Below, piece after piece: positions 16,948 to 25,923 of a DNA stretch of 64,000 nt (position 1 is its first letter; each line of letters opens with the position of its first letter). The position numbers were made by a program, and so were the translations under genes. The stretch is from an uncultured Alistipes sp. (GTDB lineage: Bacteria > Bacteroidota > Bacteroidia > Bacteroidales > Rikenellaceae): the NCBI GenBank assembly GCA_910587675.1, contig CAJUMU010000001.1, forward strand, positions 62,001 to 126,000. Reading direction: 5' to 3'. The notes under the pieces were generated by a model. That model saw nothing but the letters and a program-made list of their open reading frames with translations, was not told the origin of the DNA and did no database searches.

Positions 16948-16955
16948 TATCTTTG
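16948..16955 (+). promoter_or_regulatory. promoter -7 box of glyA
   Basis: TATCTTTG, with TTTG (16921-16924) 23 nt upstream as a candidate -33 box, and 27 bp before the glyA ATG. The rest of the 346-bp rhaB-glyA gap shows no gene. Confidence 0.65.
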
Positions 16956-16982
16956 TGGCACTAAATTCAATATCGTGATGCT

Positions 16983-18263
16983 ATGAAAAATGATACTCAG
17001 ATTTTCGACCTTATAGCCGATGAGCGCGCGCGTCAGATGCGCGGCATCGAGCTTATCGCCTCGGAGAACTTCGTCAGCGACGAGGTGATGGCGGCGATGG
17101 GATCGGTTCTCACCAACAAATATGCCGAGGGTTATCCCGCGGCGCGTTATTACGGCGGCTGCGAGGTCGTCGACAAGGTGGAGCGTCTGGCCATCGAGCG
17201 TCTGTGCGAGTTGTACGGCGCGGAGTACGCCAACGTGCAGCCCCATTCGGGCGCGCAAGCCAATATGGCCGTATTCTTCGCGGTGCTGCAACCGGGCGAC
17301 ACTTTCATGGGACTCGACCTCTCGCACGGAGGCCACCTCTCGCACGGTTCGCCCGTGAACATGTCGGGTAAATATTTCAACGCGATAGGGTATACCCTTT
17401 GCGAGGAGACGGGCACCATCGATTACGACGACATGGAGCGCAAAGCCGTCGAGCACAAGCCCAAGCTCATCGTGGGCGGCGCCTCGGCCTACTCGCGCGA
17501 GTGGGACTACAAGCGCATGCGCGAGATCGCGGACAAGGTCGGCGCGCTGTTCATGGTCGACATAGCACACACGGCGGGTCTGATCGCCGCGGGCGTGCTC
17601 GACAACCCCGTGAAATACGCCCACATCGTAACCTCTACCACCCACAAGACCCTGCGCGGTCCGCGCGGCGGCATCATCCTCATGGGCAAGGATTTCGAGA
17701 ATCCTTGGGGACTCACCACGCCCAAGGGCGCGGTTAAGATGATGTCGCAGATCATCAACTCGGCCGTATTCCCGGGCATTCAGGGCGGTCCGCTGGAGCA
17801 CGTCATAGCAGCCAAGGCTGTGGCCTTCGGCGAGGCGTTGCAACCCGAGTACAAAGAGTACCAGCGGCAGGTGCGCAAGAACGCCGCGGCTATGGCCGAA
17901 GCGTTCGCGAAGCGCGGTTACAAAGTGGTGTCGGGCGGCACCGACAACCACCTCATGCTCATCGACCTGCGCACGAAGTTCCCCGAGCTGACAGGCAAGC
18001 TGGCCGAGCGTTGCCTCGTGGCGGCCGACATAACGGCCAACAAGAATATGGTGCCGTTCGACTCGCGTTCGCCGTTCCTCACCTCGGGTCTGCGTTTCGG
18101 CACCCCCGCCATCACGACCCGCGGTCTGAAGGAGGACAAGATGGATTGCATCGTGGAGTTGATCGACCGCGTATTGCGCGATCCCGAGAACGAGGAGAAC
18201 ATAGCGGCCGTACGCAAGGACGTGAACGCCATGATGGCCCAGTATCCGCTCTTCGCATGGTAG
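16983..18263 (+). CDS. glyA: serine hydroxymethyltransferase
   Basis: A 426-residue cytosolic PLP enzyme that interconverts serine and glycine while loading one-carbon units onto tetrahydrofolate. The start (IELIASENFVSDEVM) and the block NKYAEGYPAARYYGGCEVVD are nearly invariant in GlyA. The PLP lysine is K222 in TSTTHKTLRGPRGG. The length matches bacterial GlyA (about 415-430). It is a single-gene unit with a clear promoter and a strong terminator. Confidence 0.98.
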   Translation: MKNDTQIFDLIADERARQMRGIELIASENFVSDEVMAAMGSVLTNKYAEGYPAARYYGGCEVVDKVERLAIERLCELYGAEYANVQPHSGAQANMAVFFAVLQPGDTFMGLDLSHGGHLSHGSPVNMSGKYFNAIGYTLCEETGTIDYDDMERKAVEHKPKLIVGGASAYSREWDYKRMREIADKVGALFMVDIAHTAGLIAAGVLDNPVKYAHIVTSTTHKTLRGPRGGIILMGKDFENPWGLTTPKGAVKMMSQIINSAVFPGIQGGPLEHVIAAKAVAFGEALQPEYKEYQRQVRKNAAAMAEAFAKRGYKVVSGGTDNHLMLIDLRTKFPELTGKLAERCLVAADITANKNMVPFDSRSPFLTSGLRFGTPAITTRGLKEDKMDCIVELIDRVLRDPENEENIAAVRKDVNAMMAQYPLFAW

Positions 18264-18280
18264 CGTAAACGGACGCATTG

Positions 18281-18334
18281 GCAACAAGAAAGGGGCTTCC
18301 GAGCGACAAATCGCGGGAAGCCCCTTTTCGTTGC
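18281..18334 (+). terminator. terminator of glyA
   Basis: Stem AAGGGGCTTCC/GGAAGCCCCTT (18289-18326), extended outward by GCAAC/GTTGC, with TTTT on the 3' side. Confidence 0.8.
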
Positions 18335-18719
18335 CGCGCGCGGCGGTCGGCAGGCCCTTTTCAGGCGCGATATTTGTATGCGTAAGACTCTGGAGACTCG
18401 TAACATACGAGAAAAAGTCCGTCGGTGCAGAATTTTTCCCACATGCGATACGTTATATGAGGGATTCGAATAGAGTCGAATTTTGCGAGCATATACCTCG
18501 ATGTATCGTCGCATCGCGGCCGCGGGCCGGTCGTCGGATTCGAACTTTGCAACGGTGTTATTCGAAACATTAAAGTATATGAATTTGCGAAAAATGTCCT
18601 CGGAGTGAAACAAAACGTCCTCGCATTGCGTAATAATCACGGTCGAGTTCACATACGAGCGGCGAATCGGCAAAGAAACACTATTCGAACTTTTGAAGAA
18701 ATTATAAAACACATACAAT
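18335..18719. other. gene-free stretch before rpoD
   Basis: About 385 bp with no convincing gene. Short frames on both strands lack family features, and no exact TAnnTTTG box was found, although near misses occur (GATATTTG near 18370 and TGAATTTG near 18579). It presumably carries the rpoD promoter and leader. Confidence 0.5.
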
Positions 18720-19580
18720 ATGCGTCAGTTAAAGATTACTAAATCGATTACCAACCGTGAGAGCGCATCGCTTGACAAATATCTGCAAGAGATAGGCAAG
18801 GAGGATCTGATTACGGTAGAAGAAGAGGTGGAATTGGCCCAGCGCATACGCAAAGGCGATCAGGAGGCGTTGGACAAATTGACGAAAGCCAATCTTCGTT
18901 TCGTGGTGTCGGTAGCCAAACAATACCAGAATCAAGGACTCAGCCTGCCCGACCTCATCAACGAAGGCAATCTCGGCCTCATCAAGGCCGCCGAGAAATT
19001 CGACGAGACGCGAGGTTTCAAATTCATCTCGTACGCCGTATGGTGGATCCGCCAGTCGATTCTGCAAGCTCTGGCCGAACAGTCGCGTATCGTACGTCTG
19101 CCTCTGAACCAAGTGGGCTCGCTGAACAAGATAAACAAGGCTTTCGCGCGCTTCGAGCAGGAGCACGAACGCACCCCGTCGCCCGAGGAGCTGGCCAACG
19201 AGTTGTCGCTCCCCAAAGAGAAGGTGTCGGACACGCTGCGCGTGGCGGGTCGCCACATCTCGGTGGACGCGCCTTTCGCCGACGGCGAGGACAACAGTCT
19301 GCTCGACGTGCTGGTCAACACCGATTCGCCCAACGCCGACCGCGGCCTCATCAACGAGTCGCTGTCGACCGAGGTGGATCGCGCGCTGGAGACCCTCACC
19401 GAGCGCGAGCGCGATATCATAAAGTATTTCTTCGGCATCGGCTGCTCGGAGATGACCCTCGAGGAAATCGGCGAGAAGTTCGACCTTACGCGCGAGCGCG
19501 TGCGTCAGATCAAAGAGAAGGCGATCCGTCGTCTGCGCCACTCGTCGCGCAGCAAGTTGCTTAAATCTTATTTGGGATAG
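18720..19580 (+). CDS. rpoD: primary RNA polymerase sigma factor (short Bacteroidetes RpoD)
   Basis: A 286-residue sigma-70 protein lacking the long acidic N-terminal region 1.1 of proteobacterial RpoD, which is normal for this phylum. Region 1.2 (SLDKYLQEIGKEDLIT) is followed by region 2 with LPDLINEGNLGLIKAAEKFDETRG and FISYAVWWIRQSI (core binding and -10 melting). Region 3 comes next, then region 4.2 with MTLEEIGEKFDLTRERVRQI (the -35-type helix-turn-helix). The sequence is highly conserved and complete. It would recognise the TAnnTTTG/TTTG promoters seen throughout the window. Confidence 0.97.
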   Translation: MRQLKITKSITNRESASLDKYLQEIGKEDLITVEEEVELAQRIRKGDQEALDKLTKANLRFVVSVAKQYQNQGLSLPDLINEGNLGLIKAAEKFDETRGFKFISYAVWWIRQSILQALAEQSRIVRLPLNQVGSLNKINKAFARFEQEHERTPSPEELANELSLPKEKVSDTLRVAGRHISVDAPFADGEDNSLLDVLVNTDSPNADRGLINESLSTEVDRALETLTERERDIIKYFFGIGCSEMTLEEIGEKFDLTRERVRQIKEKAIRRLRHSSRSKLLKSYLG

Positions 19581-19603
19581 CGACAACCGCTCGCCCCGAT
19601 AAC

Positions 19604-19645
19604 GACTCGGAACATCCGTCAACGGATGTTCCGAGTCTCTTTTTC
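19604..19645 (+). terminator. terminator of rpoD
   Basis: Perfect 15-bp stem GACTCGGAACATCCG (19604-19618) with a TCAA loop, followed by TCTTTTT. Confidence 0.88.
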
Positions 19646-19741
19646 GGCAGTTCGCCCCACAAACAGCGACGATAGGCCTCCCCCCCCCGCATAAAAAGCA
19701 TAATATTGTCTTATATGGCATTATGAGCGATATAAATTTAT

Positions 19742-19749
19742 TATATTTG
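19742..19749 (+). promoter_or_regulatory. promoter -7 box of the TlpA-like lipoprotein gene
   Basis: TATATTTG, 26 bp before the ATG at 19776. Confidence 0.65.
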
Positions 19750-19775
19750 TCCTCGAACCTTGAACGACGAATACG

Positions 19776-21815
19776 ATGAAACTGTATTACATTATCCTCG
19801 CCGCGCTCGGCTGCTTCGCCTCGGCGGGCTGCGCGCCCGATACGCCGCCGACCGCCGCATCCGATTCGATAGAGAGGGTAGCGGGCAACTGGACCGACCG
19901 CCGCACGGGTGAGTGGACGTACGGATTTTACGACGACTTCGCCATCGCCGACCGCAACTTCTGGGAGTACGAATCGGTAGCCGTCACGCCTTCGCGCGCC
20001 GATATAACGCTGAAACGCGGCGACGAGGCGCGGAAAATCGTTCTGCTGCTCGACAAAGCGGCCGACACTCTGTGCCGCGCGAAGAAAGGACTTTTCGGCA
20101 GAACGCCCCTCGTGCGCACCTCGTCGCGCGTGGCCGCCACCAAAAAGGATAACCGACAGATCGAGGATATTCCGCTCACCGTCGATTCGGTGGAGATCGA
20201 AGGATACCTGCCCGACGCGAAGACGGGCGCCGTCGTGGAGATAAAGATAAGCAACATCGTGCATAATGTCGACACCTATCAAGCCGTACGCGCGCGCACC
20301 GATTCCAAGGGGCGGTTCAGCGCAAAACTGCCTTGCGTGGGACTCTCCGAACTCTCGATAATATGCGACGAAAACCGAATTTTCGAGTGGATGAAATGCG
20401 TCCCGAGCGATAAGATCATGCTGACCCGCGACGATCGGAGCGGCCGTCTTCTCATGATGGGCGATTACGCGCGTCTGTACGACGAGGAGTCGGCTTTCGC
20501 CGAACACAGACGGGCCAACGACGATTATCCCCGTTTGAACTATTGGGACGGCGACTCCCACGAAGAGTACCTCGACCGAGTGCGTCGCGAAATATATGCC
20601 CGCGGTAAAGAGCGACTCGCGGATTATGTGGCCGCCCGTTCCCGTCTTTCGCGCCGTTTCCGCGAATCGCAGGAGAGCGCTATTCTCAGCGACGCCCTCT
20701 CTTATGCGACCCAACGGTGGTTCGCTCTGAACGGCGACGGCGCCGACCGCCTGCCCGAATCTTTCACGTCATATATCGACAGCGTCGCGATGTCGCAGCC
20801 TCGACCGTTCCGTATCGCGTGGAGCGATCCCGCCGCCTATTTTTCGGCGCGCAAAGGTTTCCGCGTGGCGGAAAAAAGATATAATTCCATAGTCGAGATT
20901 CTGCGATACATGGACGAGAACGGAATCCGCTCCATGTCCGACGGGGAGTCGGCAATGATAGAGACCTACAACGCGGGATTCGACGCGATAATCGAAAATT
21001 CATTGCCCGAGGAGAAATGGCCGAACGGATTCAAAGAGGCCATGGACGGCCTGAATGCGCTTGCAGCGAGCGACGACGTGCGAAATTTCATAGAGGAGCG
21101 CGGCAACGACTTCATCGACGAGATCATGAATGTCCGAATGGGCATCCTCGACCCGCTGGAGCCGATATTGTCGAGTTGTCTCGACGAATCGCTTAAGGAG
21201 ATGTGCATCGCCAATCTGTTCATGATGGATTTGAAATACCACAAACGATCGAGAGGCGAGTTGTGGTTCGCCACGCTCGACAAGTATGTGACCGATCCCG
21301 TTCTCCGCTACTGCATCGACGCCGAGAACGAACGCTATCTGGCTCTCGAAAGGCTGGATTTCGACAACCCGGCGAGCATAGCGGCGTCCGCCGAATATGC
21401 CTCGATCTCCGAAGCCGAGCAGTTATGGCGATCGTTGACCGAACCCTATGAAGGCAAGGTGATCTCCATCGATTTCTGGGGAACGTGGTGCGCCCCGTGC
21501 CACGCCGAACTGCCCCTGATGAAAGATATCGCAAGCCGATACGCCGACCGAGATGCGGTTTTCATCTTCTTCGCAGCCCGATCGCCCGAGGAGAGTTGGC
21601 TGAATGTCATTCGCGAAACGGGCCTTACGGCCCCCAACATCGTCCACTTCAACCTGCCCGACGAACAGATGGGATTGCTCGTCGACAAATTCGGAGTAGG
21701 CAGCTATCCGACCCATATTCTGGTCGACCGCGTGGGAAACGTCATAAAAGGAGCTCTCGGCTCGCCGCTGCACGACGATACGCTCGAAACGACAATGGGG
21801 GAGTTGTTGAAATAA
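19776..21815 (+). CDS. lipoprotein with C-terminal TlpA-type thioredoxin domain
   Basis: A 679-residue predicted lipoprotein: the signal MKLYYIILAALGCFASAGC ends in a lipobox with Cys19. A large central part (about 30-540), acidic and helical in its second half, has no family I can name; residues ~135-190 look like a short carboxypeptidase-regulatory-like beta domain (IEGYLPDAKTGAVVEIK). The C-terminal ~140 residues are a thioredoxin/TlpA fold with an intact redox pair in FWGTWCAPCHAELP. It likely acts in the periplasm as a disulfide reductase tethered to a membrane. Similar long thioredoxin lipoproteins are common in Bacteroidetes, but their partners are rarely known. Confidence 0.75.
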   Translation: MKLYYIILAALGCFASAGCAPDTPPTAASDSIERVAGNWTDRRTGEWTYGFYDDFAIADRNFWEYESVAVTPSRADITLKRGDEARKIVLLLDKAADTLCRAKKGLFGRTPLVRTSSRVAATKKDNRQIEDIPLTVDSVEIEGYLPDAKTGAVVEIKISNIVHNVDTYQAVRARTDSKGRFSAKLPCVGLSELSIICDENRIFEWMKCVPSDKIMLTRDDRSGRLLMMGDYARLYDEESAFAEHRRANDDYPRLNYWDGDSHEEYLDRVRREIYARGKERLADYVAARSRLSRRFRESQESAILSDALSYATQRWFALNGDGADRLPESFTSYIDSVAMSQPRPFRIAWSDPAAYFSARKGFRVAEKRYNSIVEILRYMDENGIRSMSDGESAMIETYNAGFDAIIENSLPEEKWPNGFKEAMDGLNALAASDDVRNFIEERGNDFIDEIMNVRMGILDPLEPILSSCLDESLKEMCIANLFMMDLKYHKRSRGELWFATLDKYVTDPVLRYCIDAENERYLALERLDFDNPASIAASAEYASISEAEQLWRSLTEPYEGKVISIDFWGTWCAPCHAELPLMKDIASRYADRDAVFIFFAARSPEESWLNVIRETGLTAPNIVHFNLPDEQMGLLVDKFGVGSYPTHILVDRVGNVIKGALGSPLHDDTLETTMGELLK

Positions 21816-21819
21816 AAAA

Positions 21820-21858
21820 CATTCCCGCCGAAAATCGTATTCGGCGGGAATTTATATT
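21820..21858 (+). terminator. terminator of the TlpA-like lipoprotein gene
   Basis: Stem ATTCCCGCCGAA/TTCGGCGGGAAT (21821-21852) followed by TTATATTTA. Copy 3 of the dispersed repeat starts a few bases later. Confidence 0.75.
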
Positions 21859-21863
21859 TATAT

Positions 21864-21959
21864 CGATATCGCCTTTGCGATATCGGCAGTTCGCCGCCGC
21901 CCCACGCGGCAGACTGCAACTCGCTCTACGCTCGCGCGCGTCCTCCGCCGTCGGCGAAC
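21864..21959. repeat. dispersed two-hairpin intergenic repeat, copy 3
   Basis: Stem CGATATCGC/GCGATATCG (21864-21885), then GTTCGCCG (21889-21896) with CGGCGAAC (21952-21959). The inner arm reads GCGGCAGACTGC, one base different from the other copies. It lies between convergent genes. Confidence 0.85.
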
Positions 21960-21964
21960 AGCGA

Positions 21965-22456
21965 CTATCCGACCTCCGCCTGCATGATATAATCGTCCAT
22001 GACGAACCCGCAGCCTATGTCGTTCACCTCCTCGTCGATCACGCTGAAGCCCGAGTGGAGGTAAACCTCGTAAGCATGCGTGTTATGGCGATTTACCGTC
22101 AGATATATCGCCGTCAACCCCGACTCGCGGCAAAGCGCTTTCATGTATCCTATGCCGAGCGAGAATATTCTCCGTCCGCGATTCTCCTTGCGAATATAGA
22201 ATTTGCTCAGGAACAACCTTTCGCCCTGCGGCTGCACGCCGAAATATCCGAGTATCTCGCCATCCTCCTCGACGACGAAATAGCGGTATCCCTGCATCAT
22301 CTGCCCCGACACGGCCTCGAAACTTTGGAATCTCTCGATCATGTACTCCACCTGCTCCGCAGTGCAGAACGACACGTTAGCCTCGCGCCACACTTCGCGA
22401 GCTACCTTGACCAAACGACGCACGTCGGCCTCGCTGTTTATCTCGCGTATATCCAT
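21965..22456 (-). CDS. GNAT family N-acetyltransferase
   Basis: A protein of about 163 residues with a GNAT fold: MDIREINSEADVRRLVKVAREVW at the start, the strand FVVEEDGEILGYFGVQ, and the acetyl-CoA-binding turn KFYIRKENRGRRIFSLGIGYM (a Q/RxxGxG/A-like loop, here ENRGRRIF). The C-terminal TAIYLTVNRHNTHAYEVYLHSGF is the usual beta5-alpha4 NxxA-x-xY-xxxGF block. The substrate is unknown. I use the ATG at 22456; an ATG at 22474 would overlap ung by 7 nt and is also possible. It is translated downstream of ung. Confidence 0.82.
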   Translation of the reverse strand: MDIREINSEADVRRLVKVAREVWREANVSFCTAEQVEYMIERFQSFEAVSGQMMQGYRYFVVEEDGEILGYFGVQPQGERLFLSKFYIRKENRGRRIFSLGIGYMKALCRESGLTAIYLTVNRHNTHAYEVYLHSGFSVIDEEVNDIGCGFVMDDYIMQAEVG

Positions 22457-22467
22457 ACTCCGATCCG

Positions 22468-23130
22468 TTACCATACGATGGGGGTTTTGCCGACGCTCTC
22501 CAGATAGGCGTTGGCCTGCGAAAAGTGGCGGCAGCCGAAAAATCCGCGATATACCGACAGCGGCGACGGGTGAACGCTTTTAAGAATAAGGTTGCGCGAG
22601 GGATCGGCCATCTGCCCCTTGCGTTGCGCATAGCTGCCCCACAACATGTACACCAACTCCTGCTTGCGTTCGGCGATGATCCTCACTACGGCGTCGGTGA
22701 ACTGCTCCCAGCCGCGTCCCGCATGCGACGCCGCCTGATGGGCCCTCACCGTCAGCACCGAGTTCAGAAGCAGCACTCCCTGCTCGGCCCAGCGGTCGAG
22801 ATTACCGCTCGACGGCACGGGCGTGCCAACGTCGTCGCGAATCTCCTGAAATATGTTCTGCAACGAGGGCGGAAAGGGCACCCCGTCGTTGACCGAGAAG
22901 CATAGCCCGTTGGCCTGCCCCACGCCGTGATAGGGATCCTGTCCTATGACCACCACCTTCAACGTTTCGAAGGGGCACTTGTCGAATGCTCGGAATATGT
23001 TGCGACCTGCGGGAAATATCTGTCCTGCCGCATATTCCGATCTGACGAAGCGCGTCAACTCCTCGAAATAGGGTTTGTCGAATTCACCCTGCAATATCTC
23101 TTTCCAATCCTCCGCGATCTTAACGTCCAT
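22468..23130 (-). CDS. ung: uracil-DNA glycosylase (family 1)
   Basis: A 220-residue DNA repair enzyme that removes uracil from DNA. The water-activating motif is GQD65PYHG. The uracil-specificity region CFSVNDGVPFPPSLQNIF follows, then LLLNSVLTVRAHQAASHAGRGWEQFTD, and the minor-groove loop HPSPLSVYRGFFGCRHF carries the second catalytic His. Length and motif spacing match E. coli Ung (229 residues). A GNAT gene follows immediately, so the two are probably co-transcribed. Confidence 0.97.
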   Translation of the reverse strand: MDVKIAEDWKEILQGEFDKPYFEELTRFVRSEYAAGQIFPAGRNIFRAFDKCPFETLKVVVIGQDPYHGVGQANGLCFSVNDGVPFPPSLQNIFQEIRDDVGTPVPSSGNLDRWAEQGVLLLNSVLTVRAHQAASHAGRGWEQFTDAVVRIIAERKQELVYMLWGSYAQRKGQMADPSRNLILKSVHPSPLSVYRGFFGCRHFSQANAYLESVGKTPIVW

Positions 23131-23179
23131 AGTTGAAAAATTCTCAAATTAATTTATTGTAAAAGTACAAAAAAGATCA

Positions 23180-23187
23180 TAACTTTG
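23180..23187 (+). promoter_or_regulatory. promoter -7 box of the alkaline phosphatase gene
   Basis: TAACTTTG, 24 bp before the ATG at 23212. Confidence 0.65.
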
Positions 23188-23211
23188 AACCATTAAAACT
23201 ATCAAATCTTT

Positions 23212-24327
23212 ATGAAAAAGCTATTTTTATTAGTTCTGCTCTCGTTAGCGGCGCTTCTGGGCGCCGAGGCGAAGAAGACGCAGAAATTGCCCAAGGTCGA
23301 CAACATCATCTACATGATCGGCGACGGAATGGGACTTTGCCACGTTTCGATGTTGCAGATCGAAGGTAAATACGCCCCCACGTCGTTCGACAGAGCGCAT
23401 AACGTCGCCCTCATAAAATCCTACTCGACTAACAACCGCGTGACCGACTCGGCAGCCGCGGGCACGGCCCTCGCGACGGGCTTCAAGACCGACAACGGCA
23501 CTTTGGGCATGACGCCCGACGGCGAGATCGTCGAGTCGATCATCGCTAAGGCTTCCAAGAGCGGATTCGCCACGGGACTGGTCGTGACATGCTATCTGCA
23601 ACACGCCACTCCCGCAGCGTTCTACGCTCACGTGAAGAGCCGCAACGAGTCGGACAAGATATCGTTCGACTTCATGGAGAGCGGAATCGACGTGGCGTTC
23701 GGCGGCGGTCGCAGAATCTTCGAAAAGGCATACAAGGAGAGCGGCAAAAACTATGTCGACCTGCTGAAAGCCGAGGGTTACGAGGTGCTTTTCGACCAAA
23801 AGGAGATGGACGGCGTAGCTTCGGGAAAGGTGATAGGACTCTTCGCCGAAGAGAACCTGCCGACCCTTAAGGAGGGCCGCGGCGACTATCTCGCCCGCGC
23901 CACCGAAAAGGCTCTGGAGATACTCACCGCCGACGTCAGGGCCGACAAGAAGAAAGGATTCGTAATGATGGTCGAGGGATCGCAGATCGACTACCGTTCG
24001 CACGCCAACGACCTCGAAGGCATGCTGGGCGAGATGCGCGATTTCGATGCCGCCATCAAGGTAGCGATGGACTATGCCGACGCTCACCCCAACACTCTGG
24101 TGGTGGTTTGCGCCGACCACGAGACTTCGGGTCTGGCCATCCCGAGCAACAAGACCGACTTCACGTTGCCCGAGAGCGGCATTAACTACAGCTTCGGAAC
24201 ATCGAGCCACACGGGCGTGATGCTCCCCGTATACCTCTACGGCGCAGGCGCGGAGACGATCAAAGGCATCATGGAGAACTCGGAACTTTCAGTCGCCTTG
24301 CAGCAACTTATCAAGGTAGCGGAGTAA
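23212..24327 (+). CDS. secreted alkaline phosphatase
   Basis: A 371-residue periplasmic phosphomonoesterase with a signal peptide (MKKLFLLVLLSLAALLGAEA). Metal ligand D38 is in YMIGDGMG, and the nucleophile S80 is in RVTDSAAAGTALATG. Later ligands are visible in MMVEGSQIDYRSHAND, VVCADHETSG and FGTSSHTGVMLPVYLYG. This is the PhoA-superfamily set, on the shorter side for the family. It releases phosphate from organic esters outside the cytoplasm. It has its own promoter and terminator and borders the CRISPR region; no Pho box could be judged. Confidence 0.93.
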   Translation: MKKLFLLVLLSLAALLGAEAKKTQKLPKVDNIIYMIGDGMGLCHVSMLQIEGKYAPTSFDRAHNVALIKSYSTNNRVTDSAAAGTALATGFKTDNGTLGMTPDGEIVESIIAKASKSGFATGLVVTCYLQHATPAAFYAHVKSRNESDKISFDFMESGIDVAFGGGRRIFEKAYKESGKNYVDLLKAEGYEVLFDQKEMDGVASGKVIGLFAEENLPTLKEGRGDYLARATEKALEILTADVRADKKKGFVMMVEGSQIDYRSHANDLEGMLGEMRDFDAAIKVAMDYADAHPNTLVVVCADHETSGLAIPSNKTDFTLPESGINYSFGTSSHTGVMLPVYLYGAGAETIKGIMENSELSVALQQLIKVAE

Positions 24328-24351
24328 CCGAATCTGGCACACACAAACTAC

Positions 24352-24386
24352 GAGTTGCGAGATTTAAAATCTCGCAACTCTTTTTA
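24352..24386 (+). terminator. terminator of the alkaline phosphatase gene
   Basis: Stem GAGTTGCGAGATTT/AATCTCGCAACTC (24352-24380) with a short loop and TTTTT. Confidence 0.85.
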
Positions 24387-24415
24387 TGATTATTGTTCGA
24401 TTCCTTATTTTATTA

Positions 24416-24423
24416 TAACTTTG
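24416..24423 (+). promoter_or_regulatory. promoter of the Cas12f-like gene
   Basis: The -7 box TAACTTTG has a TTG (24393-24395) 20 nt upstream as -33 box. It lies 17 bp before the ATG at 24441, inside the longer TTG-started reading frame, so it fixes the start. Confidence 0.7.
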
Positions 24424-24440
24424 TGTCAAACCGTACAACT

Positions 24441-25907
24441 ATGGCCGAACATACCGTAATAACACGCAAAATCGAAGTTCATCTGCATCGCAGCGGTGAC
24501 AGCGAGGAGGCAAAAGAGCTTCTTCGTGAAAAATACCACATGTGGGATACGATAAACGACAATCTCTACAAAGCCGCAAACCTCATTGTATCGCACTGCT
24601 TTTTCAACGACGCATACGAAGACCGGCTACGTATACAATCACCGAGGTTCAAACAAATACGAGACTCCCTTCGCAATGCCAAGAGAAATAAATTAGGCGA
24701 ATCGGAGATAAAAGAACTTAAATCGGAACGCGAGCAGCTTTTCGACGAATTCAAAAAACAACGTTACACGTTCCTGCGCGGCGGCGTTGCTGAAGGTCCC
24801 AACCCTGAACAAAATTCTACATACAGAGTCGCAAGCGATATTTTTTTAGACACAATACCATCCGATATTCTGACATGCTTGAATAAAAATATTACTACCA
24901 CATATAAAAGTTATCGGAAAGAGATTGAATTCGGAAACAGGACCATTCCCAATTTCAAAAAAGGAATACCCGTACCATTTCCGATCAAAAAGGATAAAAA
25001 ATTACGAATATCCAAACGAGACGACGGCTCAATTTTCATCAAGTTTCCCGGGAGATTGGAATGGGATTTGGATTTTGGCCGCGACAGAAGCAACAATCGA
25101 GAGATCGTCGAACGCGTATTGAACGGCATGTACGATGTCGGGGATTCATCGATTCAGGAGACCCGCAGCGGCAAAAGGTTTCTGCTCTTGGTGGTCAAAA
25201 TCCCCAAAGTAAAAAATGTCTCGCTCGATTCGAATCGCGTAGTAGGTATCGACTTGGGCATCAACACACCGCTGTTCGCAGCATTGAACGACAACGATTA
25301 CGAACGGGTTAGTATAGGCTCGCGCGACCAATTCCTGAATGTACGCAATCGCATGAACGCGCAGAAACGCGAAATGCAAAAGAATTTGCGCAGTTCCACC
25401 ACGGGCGGGCGCGGACGAAGGCACAAATTGCAGGCTCTCGAACGATTGGAGGGCAAGGAGCGCAATTGGGTGCATCTGCAGAATCATATTTTCAGCAAGG
25501 GAGCGATCGAATTTGCAATAAAGAACAATGCAGGCGTTATTCAGATGGAGCGGCTTACGGGATTCGGGCGAAATGCGAACGATGAAGTCGAAAACGATCG
25601 CAAATTTCTGCTTCGCAATTGGTCATACTTCGAATTGCAGCAACTGATCGAATACAAAGCCAATGCGGCAGGCATCGAAGTACGCTACATCGATCCTTAT
25701 CATACCAGTCAGACTTGCAGCTTTTGCGGACATTACGAAGCTGGGCAACGCGTGGATCAAGCTCATTTTATTTGCAAAAATCCCGAATGCGAGAAAGGCA
25801 AAGGTAAAAAGAACGACGACGGAACTTACGCAGGCATAAACGCCGATTGGAATGCGGCGCGAAATATCGCTCGCAGCAATAAAATAGTTGATAGAAAGAA
25901 AAAATAG
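24441..25907 (+). CDS. cas12f: compact Cas12f-like (type V-F) RNA-guided nuclease
   Basis: A 488-residue protein starting MAEHTVITRK. The N-terminal ~250 residues are charged and helical, with a beta-rich part (WED/REC-like) and no zinc finger. The C-terminal half is a split RuvC nuclease: D271 in GIDLGINTPL (RuvC-I), a basic bridge-like helix (RMNAQKREMQKNLRSS), and E370 in QMERLTGFGRN (RuvC-II). A zinc ribbon follows with CSFC (426, 429) and CKNPEC (445, 450), then D469 in NADWNAARNIA (RuvC-III). Catalytic residues are intact. The size lies between AsCas12f1 and Un1Cas12f1. It is followed on the same strand by a predicted tracrRNA and a CRISPR array, which separates it from a transposon TnpB. 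It is visibly more AT-rich than its neighbours, suggesting transfer. Exact subtype needs phylogeny. Confidence 0.88.
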   Translation: MAEHTVITRKIEVHLHRSGDSEEAKELLREKYHMWDTINDNLYKAANLIVSHCFFNDAYEDRLRIQSPRFKQIRDSLRNAKRNKLGESEIKELKSEREQLFDEFKKQRYTFLRGGVAEGPNPEQNSTYRVASDIFLDTIPSDILTCLNKNITTTYKSYRKEIEFGNRTIPNFKKGIPVPFPIKKDKKLRISKRDDGSIFIKFPGRLEWDLDFGRDRSNNREIVERVLNGMYDVGDSSIQETRSGKRFLLLVVKIPKVKNVSLDSNRVVGIDLGINTPLFAALNDNDYERVSIGSRDQFLNVRNRMNAQKREMQKNLRSSTTGGRGRRHKLQALERLEGKERNWVHLQNHIFSKGAIEFAIKNNAGVIQMERLTGFGRNANDEVENDRKFLLRNWSYFELQQLIEYKANAAGIEVRYIDPYHTSQTCSFCGHYEAGQRVDQAHFICKNPECEKGKGKKNDDGTYAGINADWNAARNIARSNKIVDRKKK

Positions 25908-25917
25908 ATTATCTTTG
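25888..25917 (+). promoter_or_regulatory. promoter of the predicted tracrRNA
   Basis: The -33 TTG (25888-25890) and -7 box TATCTTTG (25910-25917) are 19 nt apart, at the very end of the cas12f-like gene. No reading frame follows, so the transcript should be a small RNA starting near 25924. Confidence 0.72.
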
Positions 25918-25923
25918 CGTCAT

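Noticed and set aside
18361..18716. Short frames upstream of rpoD
   Set aside because: Both strands give only low-complexity, Arg- or Cys-rich translations without a promoter or recognisable motif.
22457..22474. Upstream ATG of the GNAT gene inside ung
   Set aside because: It cannot be excluded, but the family's N-terminal strand begins at the second Met and the overlap with ung is not of the ATGA type.
24441..25907. The nuclease as a TnpB of an IS200/IS605 element
   Set aside because: No TnpA, no transposon ends and no omega-RNA-like 3' overlap were seen, while a matching anti-repeat RNA and a CRISPR array follow directly on the same strand.
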